Source of the DNA: Micromonospora qiuiae
GTDB lineage: Bacteria > Actinomycetota > Actinomycetes > Mycobacteriales > Micromonosporaceae
NCBI RefSeq assembly: GCF_016863555.1
Contig: NZ_BOPC01000015.1
Coordinates: forward strand, 44,207 to 108,206
Reading direction: 5' to 3'
Length of the DNA stretch: 64,000 bases
Shown here piece by piece: positions 63,751 through 64,000 of the stretch; position 1 is the first letter of the stretch, and each line of letters opens with the position of its first letter. The notes under the pieces are model-generated. The model did not search any database, had not been told where the DNA came from, and was given only the letters and a program-made list of their open reading frames with translations. The position numbers and the translations under genes are program-made.

Positions 63751-64000
63751 GGCTCCACCGCACCGATCTGGTGTCGTTCGCCTTCGGGCTGCTCTTCCTC
63801 GCGTTCGCCGCCTGGTGGCTGCTCGCCCAGATGCTCGGCCTCGTCCTGCCGCCGGTCGGCTGGTTCCTGGCCGGAGGGTTGATCCTGATCGGCGGGCTCG
63901 GCCTGGTCGGCGCACTGCGCTCCGGCCGTCACGCCGCCCCGCCGGAAACGCCCGAGCCGCACATCGGCACCGCCGGCACGTCCGGCACCGCCGGCACGTC
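63747..64000 (+). CDS. small membrane protein, truncated by the window end
   Basis: GTG 63747 overlaps the previous stop. The visible 84 residues contain two membrane segments (LVSFAFGLLFLAFAAWWLLA, then PVGWFLAGGLILIGGLGLVG) and the beginning of a Gly/Thr/Ala-rich tail. Coupling suggests that it acts with the PspC/LiaF-like protein. The 3' end is outside the window. Confidence 0.75.
   Translation, partial: MRLHRTDLVSFAFGLLFLAFAAWWLLAQMLGLVLPPVGWFLAGGLILIGGLGLVGALRSGRHAAPPETPEPHIGTAGTSGTAGT

Overview
The window is very GC-rich, with compact operons, frequent GTG starts and many 1-, 4- and 8-base start/stop overlaps. Gene content (eukaryote-type icd, DUF6350, PspC-type histidine kinase, Ada-AlkA fusion, PcrA, chorismate mutase, twin dipeptide ABC operons) and families of short GC-rich palindromic repeats indicate an actinobacterium of the Micromonosporaceae, most likely Micromonospora or a close relative. 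This is an inference from gene content; no 16S gene is present.

Layout. 1-5.3 kb: the 3' tail of an unknown gene, an AbiEi-like/DUF559 protein bracketed by two inverted 61-bp palindromes, a MutT-type NUDIX hydrolase, a divergent pterin dehydratase, a VOC protein coupled to a 52-aa ORF, a LysR regulator with a repetitive tail, a PH-like protein and a secreted protein. 5.3-8.2 kb: a minus-strand operon with a DivIVA-like protein and a large double zinc-finger protein that is frameshifted. 8.4-11.5 kb: accessory DNA with a GntR regulator and its partial duplicate, a perfect 22-bp hairpin, an orphan gene and a lower-GC two-gene nucleotidyltransferase module whose second gene is frameshifted. 11.5-17.5 kb: hemerythrin, SanA/YdcF, an NTF2-like protein, two tandem secreted LecA-like lectins, a secreted unknown and ychF.

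17.8-30.3 kb: DNA-alkylation repair (ada-alkA, ogt), a heterodimeric ABC exporter, a four-gene ABC-2 operon, an APS-kinase fusion and galT. 30.6-34 kb: icd, mdh and folD. 34.2-39.8 kb: a plus-strand dipeptide operon (A-B-C-D-F). 39.85-45 kb: a continuous purN-purH fusion, small membrane proteins and DUF6350. 45-48 kb: sucD-sucC and a stand-alone B12-binding protein. 48.5-50.3 kb: two M23 peptidases. 50.5-53.5 kb: pcrA, then chorismate mutase preceded by a Phe/Tyr-rich leader ORF with a terminator-like hairpin. 53.7-59.6 kb: a second dipeptide operon on the minus strand. 60-64 kb: a LuxR-type response regulator and PspC histidine kinase, divergent from a PspC membrane protein.

Most of the window is core metabolism: TCA cycle genes icd, mdh and sucCD, purine and one-carbon genes purNH and folD, and peptide uptake. 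The parts most worth a second look are the aromatic leader/attenuator before chorismate mutase, a 60-bp palindromic element inserted exactly in frame inside ada-alkA, the purN-purH fusion, the lower-GC nucleotidyltransferase module, the tandem LecA-like lectins, and at least three families of short palindromic repeats. I saw no tRNA, rRNA, CRISPR array, transposase or integrase.
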